From Gordionus sp. m RMFG-2023 (lineage: Eukaryota > Nematomorpha > Gordioida > Chordodea > Parachordodidae), in contig NC_088776.1 in the NCBI RefSeq assembly GCF_954871325.1, forward strand, positions 20,894,052-20,958,051: a stretch of DNA of 64,000 bases, in the 5' to 3' direction. Positions 1-11,105 of this stretch are shown here, piece by piece (positions within the stretch are counted from its first letter, which is position 1; each line of letters starts with the position of its first letter). Under the pieces are notes generated by a model that was not told the DNA's origin, made no database searches, and was given only the letters and a program-made list of their open reading frames with translations. The position numbers and the translations under genes were made by a program.

Positions 1-1298
1 GCAATTTTTTTCTCCTTGTTGGGCAAGGAGTTTCAGATATAATTCTGTTCAAAATATTTTGACGCTTGGGGTATCTAAACATCTCATAGATGCTAGATAT
101 TTTACCTGATATAAATATAAAAAATTTAATTTTAATAATTAAAAACCTAACCAATTTGATATCAGTGGTAAAGAACATGAATCCGATATTGCTAAGTTGA
201 GTGAATGGGCAGCACAGTGGACATATATAGCTGTTGGGCATTTTTTTTTAATAAATGCCTGAAGCCCATTAAATTGTCCACTCATTGCACGTGCTCCATC
301 ATACCCTTGCCCACGTATCATATTTATATTTAGCTATATTTTTGAAAATAATTATATAATAAGATTAATTATTACTTTTAATTTTTTAAGATTCACAAAT
401 ATTACATCAGCTAAAGCAGACCCAGTCATGCTTGAAACAGGAATAAATTGGAGAAACATTTCCTTGATAATGTTTTTATGAGTATCTACATATCGCGCAC
501 ACAACGACATCTGCTCAATGCCAGCAATGTCCGTGGTCTCATCTGCCAAAATTGAGAAGCATGGGGCAGAATTGATTTCAACAATCAATTTTTCTAAAAT
601 GATATTGTTGCAAATATCAATTATCTCATTTTGTATCCTAGGGCTGAGATAATTAGCATTTTTATTGGTACTAATGAAGCCCTCCATTAATACAGGATCT
701 CCTAATGCTTTAAATTTTAAAAGTCCACGGAAATTACCTTCGTTATCATTATTATTTAAATTTAAGCTTCCTGAATCCTTGTGGCCACGAAGTGCTAGGC
801 CTTGCAAGCCACAATATAAAATAGCCTCAATAGTTAGTTTTATCTTGCCTCTATTTTCTTTTGCAATTTTAACCCTATTTTTATCAATTATTGATGAAAT
901 GGGAATCATATCCCCCTTTTGAATTGATTCTTTTGAGGAAATCATCAGTTCACAGCTTTTGTTTATTAAATTATTTTACTATACTTTTTTGCTTTTTGGC
1001 ATGATTTTCACCTTCAGCGTTTTTTAAAAAAAGTCTAATATCCATGACTAGAAATTTGAAAATTATAATACCGGGAAATTTAAAAATAATAGATAAATAT
1101 TACGCCACAAGGAAAACTTGAAAATGAAATTAATTGATAAAGTAAATTAGTAAATGAAAAAGGTAATAATATAAAAAGAAATAGATATGAATAATTATAA
1201 TAAAATATAAAAATATAAAAAATAATATTTTTGAAAAATATGTCCGGCATCTGCATTTTGGATTGGGGGGGATTTGCCCCCCGCTGCGTACGCCAATG
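1..1298 (-). mobile_element. hAT DNA transposon, copy A (5' part; 3' part lies beyond the window edge)
   Basis: The element's 5' end is at 1298 and reads CATTGGCGTACGCAGCGG on the minus strand, followed by a G-rich tract, exactly as in the copy ending at 18689. Bases 1 to about 310 match 18230-18540 almost base for base, so both belong to one recently active family. Copy A keeps about 840 bp of coding sequence (about 310-1150) that the copy at 16772-18689 has lost. Transposase pieces are read on the minus strand at 139-321 and 352-945. The second target-site duplication is outside the window; the 8 bp next to the 5' end are ATTGGGAA (1299-1306). Confidence 0.8.
139..945 (-). pseudogene. hAT transposase fragment (DUF4371 / TTF-finger type), copy A
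   Basis: Two minus-strand reading frames carry successive blocks of a hAT transposase of the DUF4371 type. The upstream block (352-945) has the LRGH-type motif (ALRGHKDSG), then GNFRGLLKF, SPRIQNEIID, and the hallmark ILADETTDIAGIEQMSLCAR. The downstream block (139-321) has GQGYDGARAMSG and CAAHSLNLAIS, the region around the second catalytic aspartate. The blocks lie in different frames with sequence between them and there is no complete start-to-end frame, so this copy is broken. The C-terminal dimerisation part would lie left of base 1. Confidence 0.8.
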
Positions 1299-1785
1299 AT
1301 TGGGAATATGAGTTAATTAGTATTCTAAAATAATTGTTTGACATATTCGAAGGGGGGGGGGGTAGGCTAAATCGTTTCCTTTTTCAAATTTGTTTTAAAA
1401 AATATTGTCATTATGCAAATATAAAAATTTTACCCTTACATCTCTCCCTTCCCCAACTCCTTTCCTTAGCAGTTGTAGTAAGATAGTTTCACAAGTCGAA
1501 TAAAAAGAATAAAATCGTTACATTGTAATGTGAATTCTCCAAATATAATTATGGAAATTTTACTTAATTTAATTTAAATTATTTGTATTTAATTTGAATT
1601 TAAGAATATCGCCTATGATGGCGGTACTCTATGATTTAATTTTAACTATATTTCTTTTTCTTATTTTTATTCTTATAACATAAATTATACATCATTAAAA
1701 TCACCAATAAATGATTTTTTTTTACAATTTTTTTTTCAATGTAGTAATAATCAAAATAGCTCTTTCCAAGTTCACCTGTTTAGAG
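1299..1785. other. AT-rich spacer, no gene seen
   Basis: This stretch lies between two hAT copies. It holds a G tract near 1350 and AT-rich sequence. I see no coding frame, RNA gene or clear repeat. Confidence 0.6.
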
Positions 1786-2885
1786 CAGGCGCGTACGCAG
1801 CTGGGGGAGGGGGCAGGCCAAAAAATGCAGATGCCGGATATATATTTTTCAAAAATATTATTTTTATATTAATTTATATTTGTTAATATTTATTCCTATC
1901 TCATATTAAATATTTAATTAAATTTATTTATCACATTCATCTATTAAGTTATTTTATCAATTAATTTTGATTTCAAGTTTTCCGGCGTGATATTTACTTA
2001 TTATTTTCAAATTTTTAGTGGCGTAATATTTATCTACCATTTTCAAATTTCTAGTCAAATAATAATTATTTATGAAACTCCTTGTCCAACAGGGAGAAAG
2101 AAACAAGCTTGTCCAAAGAGAAAGAGTCTTCGCCATCAAGCAGTAACAGCTTTTATGGAGTTAGAAGAGCCGATTATTTGCTATTACTGCAATATCACAA
2201 TGGCCTGAAAGAAATATTTCCTCGGAAGCAAGAAAATTATTGGATTCAATGCTTATTCCAAATTTTTTTCCTCATTAGAATGTATTATTTAATTATACAA
2301 CTATATGTAGATTAATAAGATGAGAATAGCGGAGAGCATTTTATTAGAACAACTTAAGGAAATTAGGGCTAATGTTGATAAAGAATTTCATATTTTACAT
2401 GTTTTTGTTGAGTCAAGAGCAGAGCTATACGTGTTTAATATTTGTCTCCCTCGACTTGCAGCAGCTCATCGTTAAAACATTAATATAGAATCAGTAGAAG
2501 AGTATTAAAAAACAAATTTCCCCTTTCTTAGATATAATTATAACCCAAATAATGAATGGTTTATAAATCATCATGCAGCACTAACCAATCTGCAGATATT
2601 ACTTCCACAAAAGCCTTACCAACCTTTTTCAGATTGATAGAAAAAAAAAATTGTTAGATTTTTATCATGAAGATGTTAAAGTATCTTATGATGACTTATT
2701 AGCTGAATAACTATGTTTATAAAATTAACTATGGTTGATATAGTCCCAAAAAATGCCATAATAGCTTTGCACTTCCAACACATTTTAGATTATATTCTCA
2801 AGTATTAAAAGGGTTTATATATATATTAGCAACTCTTCCCATTAGTAAACTAATGAGAGAACATTCTCTTTTTTAAGAAGAATAA

Positions 2886-3170
2886 CAGAGCCCTGCAGAG
2901 GCACCATTTGCAGGGCACGGCCCGTATTTTTTTAAAAATTTTTATTACCCGGTTATGGTTTTTTTAAAAAATTTTCAGGCCCGCCCCAGCTAGACCCGGC
3001 CCGGATTTTTCAAAAATAAAAAATATTTTTTTTTGATTTTTATAGATAAATAACGATTTTAAATATAGGCTGTTTTAAAATATACAACCTAGCCTGGATA
3101 TTTTTTTAAAAAAATTTTCAGGCCCTGCCCGGGTGTTTTTTTGAAAAAAATTCAGGCCCGGCCCGGGTAT
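2886..3170 (+). mobile_element. GC-ended hAT-like MITE (family X), incomplete, inside hAT copy B
   Basis: It begins CAGAGCCCTGCAG at 2886 and continues with GC-rich islands resembling GGCCCGG separated by long T and A runs. The same start sits at the equivalent position in copy C (9663, reverse strand), directly after the transposase sequence TTAAGAAGAATAA. The matching right end is missing here because a retroelement fragment follows. Confidence 0.6.
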
Positions 3171-3803
3171 ATTTATAATTTTTTTACCGACTCTACGGTT
3201 ACATACAACTCCTACAAAAAAGGAGGATCACGCTCTCCGTCCATCGAAATCGTCATCACCCAAGTTCTTCAGAAAATCGGTCTCGCCCACTTTACCAGTC
3301 TATCACAAAATATACAATGGATACCTTCGGACGGGAATCCGGCTGATGAACCATCACGAGTTTGGATGGCCCAACGAGAACACCTTGATCTATTCGGGGA
3401 CCGGATCCTTACCGGACAACTGACGCTTCAACAGGAAGAAACGTCGCTCTTTGGCGAAGAATCCTCAGTCAGCACCCCATCTATAATATCAGACCTACCC
3501 AGCATGAACACTACACTATCCTATCATTAACCAAATATCTATCAATTCTACGGACCTACTCAACAATTAAATTAAATATTACCGAAAAAATATAACCATC
3601 AGAACGAATCTTCCTCTCTATTTATTTATATAAATACTTATTATATCTGGTTATATACTCATTATTGTTTTTCTTTTATATTTGTGTTATATAAAATTTG
3701 ATTTAATAAAGCCATAGGGATGCCAAAGCCATAAAGGCCAAGGCATCCAGTTACATCCACTTTCCCGCAAATAGGGGAAAGTTAAAAGGATGTAACGGAA
3801 ACA
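3171..3803 (+). mobile_element. Retroelement fossil with RNase H domain (DIRS- or LTR-type), fragment
   Basis: A plus-strand reading segment (about 3174-3530) resembles the RNase H domain of a retroelement polyprotein: an early FTDSTV block, a central GGSRSPSIE block and a terminal IPSDGNPADEPSR block, the last typical of DIRS-like and LTR retrotransposon RNase H. No gag, reverse transcriptase, integrase or recombinase was recognised nearby, and no terminal repeats were identified. It is a truncated fossil within the MITE remnant of hAT copy B. The remaining 3530-3803 ends in a strong hairpin and may be its 3' part, which is inference. The family is uncertain between DIRS and LTR classes. Confidence 0.5.
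3751..3802. repeat. Hairpin-forming inverted repeat
   Basis: The sequence pairs GTTACATCC with GGATGTAAC and, inside that, ACTTTCCC with GGGAAAGT, leaving a 7-8 base loop and a small bulge. It sits at the right edge of the insertion in hAT copy B, just before transposase sequence resumes near 3804. It may be the structured end of the inserted element. Confidence 0.5.
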
Positions 3804-4382
3804 TACCAAGAAGTACATCTGAAATGTAGATTGAAAGGTTGGATCTTTTGAATATTCATAGGCATTTGACGACAAGCAAGGATGAGAATATTGAGAAATT
3901 AGCTCAATCCCAACGAAGATTGGATTTTACATGGAAATATATAACATACAAAATACAATTATTCCTTATAAACTTTTTGTGTATTAATTTACATTTCCAA
4001 CATTTAAATTTTTTATATATATAAATTTTAAAGGCTCAAAAAATTCAAATTTCTATTTTGGGTCATTTAAGTGATTCATATAGTGGTTATATTCACTTTA
4101 TATTTTATAATTCACATTTATTTTATTGATTTTCTATACCGCCAGTTATATCCGTTTAATATTTTTTAACTCACATTTATTTTATAGTTTTTTATATGAC
4201 GGTTTATACATATAATTTTTTTATAATTCAGATTAATTTAAAATTGTGTATTAGAAATAGTTATTAGTTCTAATAAATTTATGCTTTATATTTTTAAAAA
4301 ACAATAATATTTCTTAAAAAATTTTATTATCCCCTCCCCTCCCCCCCCAGACCAAATTCCTGCGTACGCGCCTGGTTGAGAG

Positions 4383-5790
4383 AAATTATTTACATTATGA
4401 GTATACAACAGATAGTAAATATATTTTAAAGCTGTATACAAACTCTTAAGACTAAAACCACGATTACTATAAGTATATTAATTTGAATGTCATAAAATAA
4501 AAATAGCAAAGATTTTTCCAAGCGATGAGGATTTATGGGGATGTCCCCGAAATTCATTTTGGCGGGTCTTTGGATCAATCCCGGCCTTTGGGTGGGTTGG
4601 CTTACATTAAAATTAAATAAATCACTTATTTTATTCATTTTTATCACTTAACATTTAAAAATATACGTGAAGACGCTAGAATTTTAATGAGATTTCAGGA
4701 AATTATAGTTACAATATACAATTTTTACATATATAAAAACTTTATAATATGTATTTTTCTCCAGCCATATGGCAGATTAAAAAGTGGGGTATGATTCAAT
4801 TAAAAAACAACCACAGGAAATCTAACAAGATAATGTTTTTTTCTTACAGATATCTATCTTTTGTTTAATTGTTAATAAAAATCTACTATATTATTATTTA
4901 AATGATAAAAAAAAATTTATAAACTTTTTCCTAATTTGTTCTCTGGTTTCTAATCATTCGCTGAGCGTTGAAAAGAGACTTCTCATCAATAAGCTATTTA
5001 TTACAAAGAAAGGAAATCGTAAATAAAAATATCTGCTGACCTTAAAATTTATAAATGCAAGGTTCAAGATTTATTCTGCTGAAGAAAATTCCCAGAAAAA
5101 TTAAAAAAATAAATAAAAAATATAATTAAATTCTAATTAAAATAATAGTAAAATAAGGATTAAAAAGAATAGGTTTAATTTGATCTTTCGGAATTCTCTC
5201 TCAATACTAAGGTAAAAACATTCGTTTATTTTTTCAAATATATTCTACTTTTTCATAAAGTAGACTTGCAAGAAATAGAATTAAGTAATATATATTACGT
5301 GATGAGAGGCGATTAAAGGAGAATGCAGTAGGACTAATAATAATCTCGTTATAAGAAAAAGAATGACATCGAATTAAAAGGGCTATGACCCAAAACTCTA
5401 ATTATCTGGTATCACACGAATGGAAAGGGTATGGGGGAATTGTGATTTATTAAAGGCATTGTAAAATTTAAAAAAAGAAATAACCTCCTAGTTCCTAATT
5501 TAATCAAAAAAGAATAGTTTCTGCAAAAATACCTGGGTGAAAGGGATTAAGCCCATAGAATTCATTTAAATCGATGAAAAAAATGATTACTATATAATTG
5601 AATAAATGTGTTAGGATGGTCTCCATCAAATCTTGACCTTCGCAAAGGAGATATAATGGGGATTATCAAGCGCGTCCCTAGGCTACCGGCCGCCTTAAGG
5701 TAACAATTCATTAAAGTAAAATTATGAAACTCATTTTTAAACAATCCAAAATTTGGTGGGTATTAAAATTTATATCCTTATCCCTATCCT
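4383..5790. other. AT-rich spacer, no gene recognised
   Basis: No gene is recognised. A 60-codon minus-strand frame at 5562-5744 (GSLGTRLIIPIISPLRRSRF) has more varied sequence than its surroundings, but it has no recognisable domain and no clear splice context. Confidence 0.5.
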
Positions 5791-6036
5791 CTTGCCAGAC
5801 AAAAAAATTAAGTCAGTCGATTTTTTTTCTGGACTAGTATTATTTGGAAACTCTGAATGTTCTTCAATTAATTGCTGTATCAATTCTTTTTTCTTTGTTT
5901 CTGACATTTGAAGCCAAGTCCAATCATGTATGAAAATTTTTTCGATGCTATGTTGAATATGGGTCGTATCTACGGGGAGAGGCACTTGAAACCCTCTTCC
6001 CATTAACGAATTATTGTAGTTTTGCGTCATTCCCAT
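5791..6036 (-). pseudogene. hAT transposase fragment related to the 37-45 kb copies
   Basis: A short minus-strand segment contains HDWTWLQM followed by KKKELIQQL. The paired transposons at 37576-40516 and 41874-44768 encode the very similar LDWTWLQM followed by KRKQLIQRL. It appears to be a degraded relic of the same or a sister hAT family. No termini were found around it. Confidence 0.5.
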
Positions 6037-8889
6037 ACAATTTATTTACCAATTATTTATATTTTTCGATGATATATTGCATTTTTAATTTATAAACTAA
6101 TATTCTAATCTGCTTATTCACCAGAAAAATGATGAAAAGTCGAAATATGTGATTAGATAAATCATAGAATTTTATAACAAAATACTAAAAATTTATCCCA
6201 GTGGCCACTAAGAATTTTTTTATATATGGCCCTGTTTCATTATCACAAAAATTAACTATCTAAAAATTTATAATATGTAAAGTTATCATTAATCCCATAT
6301 TTACCATATTATTATCATCCATTGTGTAAAATAAAACTTGTAAGGAATAAACTAAGAGATATTTTATAAACTTAATACAAAAAATAGGGCTAAATTTAAG
6401 AATATTTAAAAAACTTAAAATAAAATTGGATCAAAATGTATCTATTTAAAGATATTAAATACAGATAAAATATATCGAGATACAGATACAACAATTTTGT
6501 AGTCGAACACATGTTTCTTAGTTTCTTCACGAATTTGCTATTTTAGAGGAAGTTCGGCCATTATACCGGCGAGACTTAATTTTTATTTGAAAGAATTAGT
6601 TTTTCCAATAGTCTTTCAAAAGGTATACAATATTTTACTTGATTACAAAATTTATATCAAACCTTGAAGACTGCGACTGTTTGCTGAATGAATAACCCTT
6701 ACTAAATTTGTTAAATATATAAATTTATATGGTGATCGTTTTTATTGAAACACGCCCTACTTTTGGATTTCATAATTCTGATATGAAAAAATGAAAAAAG
6801 TCTTTAAAACTTTTTATATAGGTAAAGATTGTAAAATACTGTTCTAAAAGCTTATTTAAAAAATTAAGTGTTTCTAATTTCTAAAATTATGTGATAAGAA
6901 ATTTTAAAGAGGTCGTTTTTTTTATAGGGACAGAGGGTTATAGTATAAATTAAATACTTAAATTTAAATAAAATTGCATTTCCTCCTTTCCTCCTTCCCT
7001 CATCTTGAAAATTGTTAATTACAGGCCTGTTACTAGCTCCCATAATTTATAGTATATAATATAATTCATTAATAATATTTTTAAAGGAATAAGAAATCTA
7101 AAATCGATAAAATGTTACGCTAAAAATAGAGAAACCACCATCAAATTATGTAGTTTTTTTCATGACAAATAGAAGTGTTGATTTAAATTATAAATAGTAG
7201 TATTAAGGCTGGTTAAACTAAAAATAAAAAATAATTTTCGTTTTGTTTTTATTAAATATATTATTTTTTTTATCATTGAATGTGAATATTTAGTTTAGAA
7301 ATTATTCGAAAACCAATTATTTTTATTTGATTCTTGAATATTTTTTTTGATTTTTTTTATGATTATTATCATGTTTATTATTTTTAACAAAGACCTGCAG
7401 ACCTGAGAGAAATCCTCTCCCCCAGGGCCGGGCTCAGAAATAAATAAAAAATTACAAATCTTAGCCTGACCATTTTCAAATTAATTTAAAATTATTGGAA
7501 TGTTTTATTCTTCCTATTCCTCTTATTTATCGTAAAATAAGATTAAAATTATTACCCTGTAGAAAAAATTTTTAGTTAATAAATTTTCATCAAAGGTTTT
7601 TGAACACCTAACTTGAAATATATTAAAAATTTAATACCTTAACTTGAACTGAATTTAAATAATTATTTTGGAACCTGAAACCTATATATCAAAAGGTTTG
7701 CCACTCTGATTTTTCCTCACATCATGTCATTCTTCAAACTCATAGTGCCCATTATAATTAATATATTCAACATTAAAATTTTTTTGATATTAAAGGGATT
7801 TCTTTTTTAAAAAAAACCTATTATCACTAAAATAATAGTCACCAAAATATTCTCTAAAACAAGATCCAAAATAGCCTTTTCATGATCAATATATATTATA
7901 TGGTAATTATTTTGCACTTTTGTCAAAAAATTTTAAAAGAAAAGCAAACAAATTATAAATTTATATGTGGCCGAATCCCTCATCTACAAAATAAAAAAGT
8001 GTAGCTCTTTACTTATGATCCTTTAAGAAATTTAATTAATTATGTGAAATTAGCAATTTTCGCCATTTTACCGTATACCCAGGGTAAAATAGCTAAGTAC
8101 CAGGTTAAAGTAGTTAAAATTAAATTGAACATAAGTAATGTTTTATTGAACAAAATATTGTAATTTTGACATCCATTCAACTTTGTAAATGTAAACTATA
8201 GAGTATTTACCTTTTTTAGGCACATCGTACATTTATTCTTCCTCTTTGTAACAATTTTTAAAATTTTATTCCAAATAACACCTTGCTCAAAAATATCTTT
8301 CTGTATGGTGAAGATGTTAATATTTAAAATATATAATTTTAAATTATGAGCCTTGATATATTTCAAAAGTTAAACAAACTAGTGGGTAATCTTTACAATT
8401 TTTGGGTAAAAAACGGTTTTTTGGTATATCAAGAAGAAAACATTTCAAAAGATGGGCATAGGTATGAAATTAGATATAGAAATACATTTTCACACCAAAT
8501 TTAAAGTTTTTATATTCAAGGGGTTAAAAAGTTATCTCGTTAACATGGTTACCCTATCAATCACTATACCCCGGTCTCCCCTACTTAGAGCTTATGGATT
8601 AAAACAAAAATTGTTTTTCAAAGAGTCTTATCAAATTCTATTTCTTTATTGATAAAACTTCTTGTAACCTTTTTTTTTATATCTTTACTTATTATTAATG
8701 TATTTACATTTTATAATTTTTTTTTAATATGAACCTAAAGGCTCTCATGTAAACAATTCTAACTTTTTTTTTATCAAGGAACTAGGAATTTAAAACTCTA
8801 AAAGAGGGATGGAACATTAAAAGCATATTATATACTATAAAATAATTGGGAATATGTTATGCCTATATTTGAATTATATTGGCTATACT
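6037..8889. other. Long AT-rich region, no gene seen
   Basis: No coding frame or RNA gene is supported. Near 7391 a partial family X end is visible (GACCTGCAG, then CAGGGCCGGG), but no complete element can be drawn. Confidence 0.5.
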
Positions 8890-10360
8890 CAGGCACGTAC
8901 GCAGGAATTTGGTTTGGGGGGGGGGCGGGGGGATAATAAATTTTTTTAAGAAATATTATTGTTAATTAAAAATACTAAGCATAAATTTATTAGGACTAAT
9001 AACTTTTCTATTACACAATTTTAAATTAATGTGAATTACGAAAAAAATATATATATAAACCGGCATTGAAAAACTATAAAATAAATGTGAATTATAAAAT
9101 ATAAAGTGAATATAACCACGATATGAATCTTAAATGACCCAAAATTGAAATTTGAATTTTTTTGAGTCTTTGAAATATATAAAGTATAAAAAATTTAAAT
9201 GTTGGAAATATAAATTAATACACAAAAAGTTTCTTAAGAATAATTGTATTTTGTATGTTTTGAGCTAATTTTTCAATTATCTATCCTTGATTGGCGTTAA
9301 ATGCCTATGAATATTCAAAATCCAAATCATTCAATCTACTTTCAGAAGTTGTATTTCATAGGTATGTTTTTCAGAGACTTGCAGGCCCGGCCTCCGAGCC
9401 GGACCGTATTTTAATTTTTTTTAAAAAAAATATCCGGGCCGAGCTGTATATTTTAGAACCAAATATTTGAAATCGCCATTATTAGCTATAAAAATCAAAA
9501 ATAAATATAATTTATTTTAAAAAAATTCGGGCCGGGCCTGAAAATCTTATTTTCAAAAAAGTCGGGCTGGGCCTGGAAATTTTTTAAAAAAAACCTGGGC
9601 CGAAAAAAATTTAAAAAAAAAATCTGGGCCGTGCCCTGCAAATGGTACCTCTGCAGGGCTCTGTTATTCTTCTTAAAAAAGAGAATTTTCTCTCATTAGT
9701 TTACTAATGGGAAGAGTTCTTAATATATATATAACCATTTTAATACGTTGGGAATATAATCTAAAATGTGTTTGAAATAATGTAAAGCATCCATAGCATT
9801 TTTTGGGACTGTATCAACCATAGTTAATCTTTTAATCATAGTTATTCAGCTAATATGCCATCATAAGATATCTTAACATCTTCGTGATAAAAATCTAACA
9901 AATATATATTTTTTTCCATCACCATCTGAAAAAGGTTGGAAAGGCTTTTGTGGAAGTAATATCTGCGGATTTGAAGTGCTGCATGATGAATTAAAAACCA
10001 TTCATTTATTTGGGTTATAAATGTATCTAAGATAGGGGCCATTTGTTTTATAATACTCTTCTACTGATCCTATATTAATGTTTTGACGATGAGCTTGCTT
10101 GCTGCAAGTCGAGGGGGACAAATATTAAACACGAGCTCTGCTTTTGACTCAACAATAACATATAAAATATGAAATTCTTCATCAACATTAGCTTTAATAT
10201 CCTTGAGTTCTAATAAAATGCTCTCCGCTATTCTCATCTTCTTAATCAAGTCAATGTCATGTTTTTGAAAAGTATTACATAAAATAGTTGTATAATTAAA
10301 TAATACATTCAATGAGAAAAAAAATTTGGAATAAGTATTCAATCCAATAATTTTCTTGCT
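8890..10360 (-). mobile_element. hAT DNA transposon, copy C, 5'-truncated
   Basis: The 3' terminus at 8890 reads CAGGCACGTACGCAGGAATT, followed by a long G run as in copies B and D. Minus-strand transposase pieces lie at 9842-10042 and 10070-10342 and match copy D in order. Similarity stops at about 10360, where a different GC-rich sequence begins, so the 5' half is lost. A complete family X MITE (9372-9663) interrupts the C-terminal coding region at the same place as in copy B. The 8 bp beside the 3' end are GCTATACT; the opposite duplication is missing. Confidence 0.75.
9372..9663. mobile_element. GC-ended hAT-like MITE (family X), complete
   Basis: The left end reads CAGAGACTTGCAGGCCCGG and the right end CCTGCAGGGCTCTG, giving terminal inverted repeats related to CAGAGACCTGCAG. 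The interior alternates GC-rich islands (GGGCCGGGCCTG) with A and T runs and has no coding frame. It lies inside copy C at the point where copy B has its own family X sequence and copy D is uninterrupted. The target-site duplication is unclear, because the flank is a T-rich run. Confidence 0.7.
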
Positions 10361-11105
10361 TCAATACGCCGCCGCCGGTGATTTTTGCCATGCTGACACC
10401 GCCATCAAAAATGTGCTGGAGTTCAACACGCCGCCGTCAATGAAAAAAATCGGCATCGTGGCGGCGTGATAAATATTTTTTATTATTAAAAATAATATTT
10501 ATTTTATATATTATTTATAAATAAAAAAAATAATATTAAATATATTTTAAATTATTAAAAAATGTGATTTTATTTTTTGCTATAACTTTTGATATATGGA
10601 CCGAAAACGTCGAAATTATATTACCTTTACATTTCATGAAATAGATAATAATTTTAATAGCATTTTATACATTGGCTACGAATCATGTCACTCAAAAACA
10701 TATGGCCTAAACTATTTTTTCCAAGATGGGTAAAGAAAATGAAATCAATTAAGGGTCTAAAGAACATTCAAATGGTTACGGATGCACGTCCCAATGTAAA
10801 GAAAAGTGATAAGAACATTGGATCTTCTTCAACTTTCAATATAGCATACCAAGCGAGCGTCATTTTCCATATTTGGGCTCACTCTGAACTCTAAAAGATC
10901 ACCAATATGTTCTATAAATCTAAATAAAATAATATTTATAATGATGATTATTACTAAATAAACTGTTAAATTATAGTTATAATTTAATTAGATTTGCATA
11001 ATAAAGCATACATTTTATTTTCAATAAATTGATTCACCGCCGCCAGCCGATCGTTTAAAAAAGAAACGCGGCCTCCGATAAGACTGTCTGCTCACACGTC
11101 TAAGT
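10361..11105. mobile_element. GC-ended insertion of unknown class
   Basis: This segment truncates hAT copy C. Its left side has repeated CGCCGCC motifs with an inverted partner (10367-10380 against 10457-10468), and its right side (11037-11095) again has CACCGCCGCCAG and GCGGCC motifs. Between them is AT-rich sequence with a plus-strand frame at 10685-10894 that I do not recognise. The inverted GC-rich ends suggest a non-autonomous DNA element, but the precise termini and target duplication are not established. Confidence 0.35.

Larger units (their letters stand above)
1786..4374 (+). mobile_element. hAT DNA transposon, copy B, with target-site duplications
   Basis: The left terminus at 1786 reads CAGGCGCGTACGCAG and the right terminus at 4360-4374 is its reverse complement, CTGCGTACGCGCCTG. 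The flanking 8-mers are GTTTAGAG (1778-1785) and GTTGAGAG (4375-4382), a 7 of 8 match, as expected for an old hAT insertion. Degenerate transposase runs on the plus strand: about 2070-2200 (TPCPTGRKK, RHQAVTAFMELEEPI), 2310-2880, then the C-terminal helix at 3835-3935 (NIHRHLT, AQSQRRLDF). About 910 bp (2886 to about 3803) has been inserted between the last two parts. Several frame breaks make it inactive. Confidence 0.8.
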
